Shown: positions 6,701 through 9,515 of the stretch, piece by piece
Numbering within the stretch: position 1 is the first letter of the stretch
Layout of the letters: each line of letters opens with the position of its first letter
Assembly (NCBI GenBank): GCA_002923335.1
Contig: BEHZ01000059.1
Coordinates: 1 to 9,515 of the forward strand
Reading direction: 5' to 3'
Source of the DNA: a bacterium HR23
GTDB taxonomy: Bacteria; Chloroflexota; Dehalococcoidia; Lucifugimonadales; HRBIN23
Length of the DNA: 9,515 bases
Notes under the pieces: model-generated
Database searches by the model: none
Seen by the model: only the letters and a program-made list of their open reading frames with translations
What the model was told of the DNA's origin: nothing
Made by a program: the position numbers and the translations under genes

Positions 6701-7063
6701 GAAGGTGGCGGTCTGGGCGAACTGGGCGTTGGCCCGGAAGTAGGGAGAAAGGGGGCGGAGCACCCGCTCCTGCATCCATCGGCTGTCGCTGGCGTAGAGG
6801 TCTTTGTCCAGGGGGTTGAAGATGCGCACCGCCAGGTTGGTGTCCCGATAGGGGGAGGTGCGCAGGGTATGGCGCAAGGCCGACTCCTCCAGGGCGGAGC
6901 CGTAGATGACCCCGCTGGCCATCAGCGCCACCGCCAGGAGCACTCCCCCACCCGCCGTTGCGGTCAGACGCCAGTGGGCCACCAAACGGCGCACCGCCAT
7001 GCCCAGGGACGCCTCCAGGAGGGCCAGGGGGCCGGGACGGGGGAGATAGGTAGGCATCCTCAT
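3728..7063 (-). CDS. Large FtsX-type ABC transporter permease, 10 predicted membrane segments
   Basis: 1111 residues. The start is ATG 7063, which overlaps the upstream permease stop as ATGA and has GGGAGGAGG 4 nt before it; ATG 7057 is a possible alternative. The frame remains open to 7483, but that part is a Gly/Pro-rich shadow of the other permease. Layout: TM1 (37-57), extracytoplasmic domain 1 (60-312, MacB-like), first FtsX core with TMs near 315-341, 362-392 and 410-434 and the cytoplasmic coupling motif EVAILRSRGAS (348-358), then TMs near 460-476, 493-523 and 549-567. A second extracytoplasmic domain of about 400 residues follows (570-970), then a C-terminal FtsX core with TMs 971-997, 1020-1044 and 1071-1097 and coupling motif YALLRAVGFTRRQ. 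Residues 690-845 resemble a beta-sandwich module (ALYLDGI, LEGFEDLQGW). This is the duplicated LolC/MacB-like permease type that moves substrates or force outward using the downstream ATPases. It is paralogous to the adjacent permease. The substrate is unknown. Confidence 0.93.
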   Translation of the reverse strand: MRMPTYLPRPGPLALLEASLGMAVRRLVAHWRLTATAGGGVLLAVALMASGVIYGSALEESALRHTLRTSPYRDTNLAVRIFNPLDKDLYASDSRWMQERVLRPLSPYFRANAQFAQTATFFFRGKPQLEGEDSTRPRGALMAMSDMERHIRILEGRFPQPGPGLEVMVDATGARLLDLHPGETFSIYSAVANRPQEAQPVTVVGIFEPLDPSEEFWHNPRDKFSQTGENWTTVPLWIHPSALLEEVSQRWHGIFTDFLWYLYLDREGLKPAQVAPLKATLLGAIGAIQHQRANGSVDTRLDRVLERYQNRVVVARIPLFLLVFLVVGIILYYLSLVGGLLARARAGEVAILRSRGASRGQVLLIAFLEGVVLAVPALVLGPLLAMGFAWGVGTLFPASGVREAVFSAFSLRVLGLGALGASLCALVLGLSLLNVSRWGIVDLRLSLARPTPLPFLHRTYLDLLLLGLIGMLWWQIRSRGSFLVRPLGGDLQLDLTLLLGPVLGVLALGLLVLRFFPLFLGLLARIAERRGPVWVVQGFRRASRDPLPAGSLVVLLILASSLGVFGTAFRNTQERSQREQALYQVGADYRITYTGFERLLSLRPASRAVQGMPGVLAVSDALRAPAGIMSEGFGRTASLLAVDPETIGEVAWDREGLVGSTLRQRIQALSTPPSGGGLPLPPSASALAVWAMPDRPLPWVRLVARFTDAQGQWFDVVLGTLGYRGWRRLEAPISPTRLGRLPREEVPHPQPPYTLQALAVVALRNEEEPGALYLDGIMAVGPEGETLLEGFEDLQGWSILEDPAQPGVQTLALSNAFPRSGKPTALFTWSGGFLSARGIRPGPPVQPIPALFSRALLEQARLKVGERVTASVLSTSVPLRIQGQVEFFPTLYPREEPFLVVPLRPLVDYLALHAPRLLEATAEVWVRIQPGVDPSPSALRQALEREGVRPTALLSAQEATQRRQADPLLTAGWAGLVLLAFGVTVMASASAISLYLFLDTRAREGEYALLRAVGFTRRQLTGVIWFNFILVVAVGVGLGTWAGHRMASGLLPLLEVAETGGRITPPMVLETHWLGLLAVYGVLALGAGVSAGVLAWIASRLDLQGVLRRGE

Positions 7064-9515
7064 ACCACCTCCTCCCGCAACACCTGGCCCACCGGCAGGC
7101 GCACGGCCCACAGGGTGCTCATGCCCCACGCCAGCCCCCAGGCCAGCACAAGGGCCAGGGCCAGGCCCCCCAGGAGGGTGCCGTCGCCCACGGGGTAGGG
7201 CGGGGGCACCAGGGGGCGCCCTCCGCTGGTGATGGCCAGGAAGCCCAGGCTCCAGCGGGCCAGCCACAACCCCAGGAAGAAGCCTCCCAGCGCCCCGCCG
7301 GCCAGCAAGAGGGCGTGCTCTATACCGAAGGCCAGGGCCATCTGCCGGCGGGAGAAGCCCAACACCCGCAGGAGGGCCAGTTCCGTGCGCCCCCGGTGCA
7401 CCGCCAGGGCGACCCACAGGAGCCACCCCAGCAGAAGGGCACCCGCCAGGGCTAGCAGGGCCAGAATACCCAGCCCTCGCCACCCGGCCCCTGTGAGGGG
7501 GTCCCTGGCCTCCTCCTGGGCAAAGGCCTCCCGGTCCTCAATGCCGGCAAAGAAGGGAAGGGCCCGCCCGATGCGCTCTACGATCTCCCTGCGGTCGGCG
7601 GAGGGGTCAAGGGCAAGCCAGAACTCGTTGGCGAAGGGGGGGAATCCCAGGGGCATGGAGCGGATGAACTCGTCCAACTGCTCCAGGTTCAGCACCAGGA
7701 AGGGGGTAAAGGTGGGGTCCAGGGTGGGGAAGAAGCGGGCCTGCTCCCGCACCACCACCGGAACCAGGTGTCGGCCCAGGGCCAGGTGCAAGGTCTGCCC
7801 CACCCCCAGGGCGGGGCTGGCGATGGCCGGGAGGGGGATGGGCACCTGGGGGATAAACACCCCCCGTGCCTCCTGGCCGATAGGCTCCGTCCAGGCGAAC
7901 TCCAGCCCCAGCCGACCCTCTTTGGCGGCATCGGCCGTGAGGCGTATCTGGTCGGGGGCAACGCCAGGGTTCGGGAGGGTGGTCCAGGGGCCGGGGCCTT
8001 CAAACCCTTCTATAAAGGTCTGGGAGCCATCGGGGAGAATGGCCACCACCCCATCCAGAGCCAGCCGTCCGGTGGAAGCCGAAGACATGGCGACGCCTAT
8101 CAGGAAGAAGCCGGTGAGGGAGAGGGGGCGCTGGCCCCGTTCGGGGAGGCTCACCGTGAGGAAGGCCCAGTCGGGGTTAGAGAGGGTGCCGGCCCGCACC
8201 CAGCGGTAGCCCCCATCGGCGTCTTTGAACTGGACCCACAGGTTCACCAGGGGCATAAGACGCTGGGGGCGCACCCACATCCCCAGGGCGGTGGCCTCCT
8301 CCGGGAGGGGGATGCCCTTCTTGGGCACCGACGCCCCCCGCAAGGAGCCGACGAGGCTGGCCATCTCCTTGTCGGCGAAGTCGGAGCGGGTCCACGCCGA
8401 GGCCAGGAAGGTGCGGGGAGTGATGCCCAGCACCTGCACTTGGCCGGCGGTGGGGCTGGCCCCCAGGCGCCCCTGGGTGCGGTAGACCGGGCTAACCGCC
8501 TCCACGCCGCGCACGCCCGTAAGGCCGGCGTGGAGGAAGGGGCTTTCCAGGAGGAAGTTGGGGCCGAGGATGCGCACGACCACTTCGCCCCCCACGCTGT
8601 AACGGGCCTGCTCCCGACGGGCCTGCACGAGGGTGCTACTGTAGGTGGCGGAGAAGACCCCCAGGGCGGTGGTGAGGAGCACCAGCACCAGGAGGGCGGA
8701 CGGGGGGAAGGGGTCCCGGGCCAGGCGTCGGCCCAGCAGGGCCAGCCAGGAGGGACCGGCCTCGGTCAGACGGGCGATGCCCCGTGCCACCAGGGGGAAG
8801 AGGCGCAGGGCCAGCAGGGCGCAGGCCACCAGCACCGCTGCGGGAGCCAGGAGGGTGGTGGGGTCCGCCGTTACCCCTTCCCCCAGCACCCGCTCGGTTA
8901 CGAACCCCCCTCGCCCCCGCACCTGCCACCAGAGCAGTCCCCCCACCACCAGCGCCAGGACATCCAGGTTCCAGCGGTAGAGGAGGGGGATACCGGGGGG
9001 CCGTGCCCGCTCCCGCAGGAAGGCCACGATGCCCGCCCGTGCCGACCCCGCTGCCGTCAGCACAAAGACGACCACCGCCAGCGCCGCCGCCACCGCCCCG
9101 TAGAGGAAGGCGCGGGTGGTCATCTGCAGGGGGGAGCCGGCGGTAAGGGCGGGGAAGGCTCGGAGGACACCGTAGGCCAGGAAGGGGCCGGCCACCAGCC
9201 CGGGCAGGGCTACCAGGAGGCCGTCCCCCAGGGCCAGCACCATCCCCGCCTGCAGGGGGGTGGCTCCCCGACTCTGGAGCACCGCCGCCTCACTCCGACG
9301 GTTGTAGGCCAGCAGTCCCGCCGCCAGGAACAGGTAGTAGAGGAGCACCGCCGTTACCAGGGAAGTGAAGAGGAAGAGGGGCACCCGTGCCAGGGACAGT
9401 CGGCGCTGGTATTCCCGCAGGGTGGTGTCCATGGCGGAGAGGTAAAGGGTGCCGGGGTAGTCCTGGTTGAGGGCCCTCTCCAGGGAGGCGAGGGTGCCCA
9501 GCCAGGCGTTGACCG
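7060..9515 (-). CDS. Large FtsX-type ABC transporter permease, N-terminus outside window
   Basis: The frame is open from the right edge to the TGA at 7060. 817 codons are visible: 27 before the Met at 9432 plus 790. That Met is internal, because the preceding residues (LERALNQDYPGTLYLSA) continue the fold and align with the paralogue just before its VLERYQ region. By comparison with the paralogue, about 290 N-terminal residues, including TM1 and most of extracytoplasmic domain 1, are missing. Numbering from the Met: first FtsX core TMs near 17-43, 62-90 and 106-128 with coupling motif AAVLQSRGAT (49-58); TMs near 156-170, 192-216 and 245-263; a second extracytoplasmic domain (270-650) containing a beta-sandwich-like module (GRLALDGV at 455, IEGFEGPGPW at 474); and a C-terminal FtsX core with LALLRVLGFSRRQ (685-697) and three TMs to the end. 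It shares motif order and spacing with the next gene but is strongly diverged, so this is an old tandem duplication. The two probably pair as a heterodimeric pore. Confidence 0.92.
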   Translation of the reverse strand, partial: VNAWLGTLASLERALNQDYPGTLYLSAMDTTLREYQRRLSLARVPLFLFTSLVTAVLLYYLFLAAGLLAYNRRSEAAVLQSRGATPLQAGMVLALGDGLLVALPGLVAGPFLAYGVLRAFPALTAGSPLQMTTRAFLYGAVAAALAVVVFVLTAAGSARAGIVAFLRERARPPGIPLLYRWNLDVLALVVGGLLWWQVRGRGGFVTERVLGEGVTADPTTLLAPAAVLVACALLALRLFPLVARGIARLTEAGPSWLALLGRRLARDPFPPSALLVLVLLTTALGVFSATYSSTLVQARREQARYSVGGEVVVRILGPNFLLESPFLHAGLTGVRGVEAVSPVYRTQGRLGASPTAGQVQVLGITPRTFLASAWTRSDFADKEMASLVGSLRGASVPKKGIPLPEEATALGMWVRPQRLMPLVNLWVQFKDADGGYRWVRAGTLSNPDWAFLTVSLPERGQRPLSLTGFFLIGVAMSSASTGRLALDGVVAILPDGSQTFIEGFEGPGPWTTLPNPGVAPDQIRLTADAAKEGRLGLEFAWTEPIGQEARGVFIPQVPIPLPAIASPALGVGQTLHLALGRHLVPVVVREQARFFPTLDPTFTPFLVLNLEQLDEFIRSMPLGFPPFANEFWLALDPSADRREIVERIGRALPFFAGIEDREAFAQEEARDPLTGAGWRGLGILALLALAGALLLGWLLWVALAVHRGRTELALLRVLGFSRRQMALAFGIEHALLLAGGALGGFFLGLWLARWSLGFLAITSGGRPLVPPPYPVGDGTLLGGLALALVLAWGLAWGMSTLWAVRLPVGQVLREEVV
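7068..7076 (-). promoter_or_regulatory. Ribosome binding site of the complete permease
   Basis: GGGAGGAGG on the minus strand, 4 nt before ATG 7063 and 10 nt before ATG 7057. It lies in the last codons of the upstream permease and, with the ATGA overlap, fixes the start and predicts coupled translation. Confidence 0.6.

Noticed and set aside
7064..7483. 140-residue N-terminal extension of the complete permease
   Set aside because: Gly/Pro/Ala-rich shadow of the other permease; ATG 7063 has a strong ribosome binding site and an ATGA overlap.
9433..9515. Start of the right-hand permease at the Met at 9432
   Set aside because: The frame stays open to the edge and the 27 preceding residues align with the paralogue, so the gene is truncated by the window.

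Overview
The window is a GC-rich stretch of bacterial DNA in which every gene I can support lies on the minus strand, so it is described from right (upstream) to left (downstream). There are no RNA genes, CRISPR arrays or insertion sequences, and no gap over 300 bases without a gene. The high GC, the Shine-Dalgarno sequences (AGGAGG type) and the very large tandem FtsX-type permeases fit a Chloroflexota-like or other GC-rich bacterium. That assignment is an inference from style only; there is no marker gene here.

Right and centre (2038-9515): a compact ABC exporter operon of the MacB/LolCDE (FtsX-permease) type. It holds a 5'-truncated large permease (7060-9515), a second complete permease paralogue of 1111 residues (3728-7063, joined by an ATGA stop/start overlap), and two complete ATPases (2723-3613 and 2038-2733, overlapping by 11 nt). 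Two GC-rich hairpins sit in the only sizeable gap, between the permeases and the ATPases. The likely product is one complex with two different permeases and two different ATPases. Both permeases carry a long extracytoplasmic insertion that looks like a beta-sandwich (galactose-binding-like) module. The first ATPase ends in an AbrB/SpoVT-like beta-hairpin domain.

Left (1-2029): a compositionally different, less GC-rich three-gene cassette with its own sigma70-type promoter (TTGCAC-17 nt-TATAGT). It consists of an N4/N6-type DNA methyltransferase (TSPPYW), a 298-residue protein with two degenerate LAGLIDADG-like motifs, and the first 52 codons of a third gene running off the left edge. The layout is that of a restriction-modification or related epigenetic/defence unit. 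The oddity is the middle gene: it keeps the shape of a homing-endonuclease pair of motifs but has lost the catalytic acid in both. One possibility is that it supplies DNA recognition while the third gene, only partly visible, supplies the nuclease. This is the most promising candidate for an undescribed system in the window.
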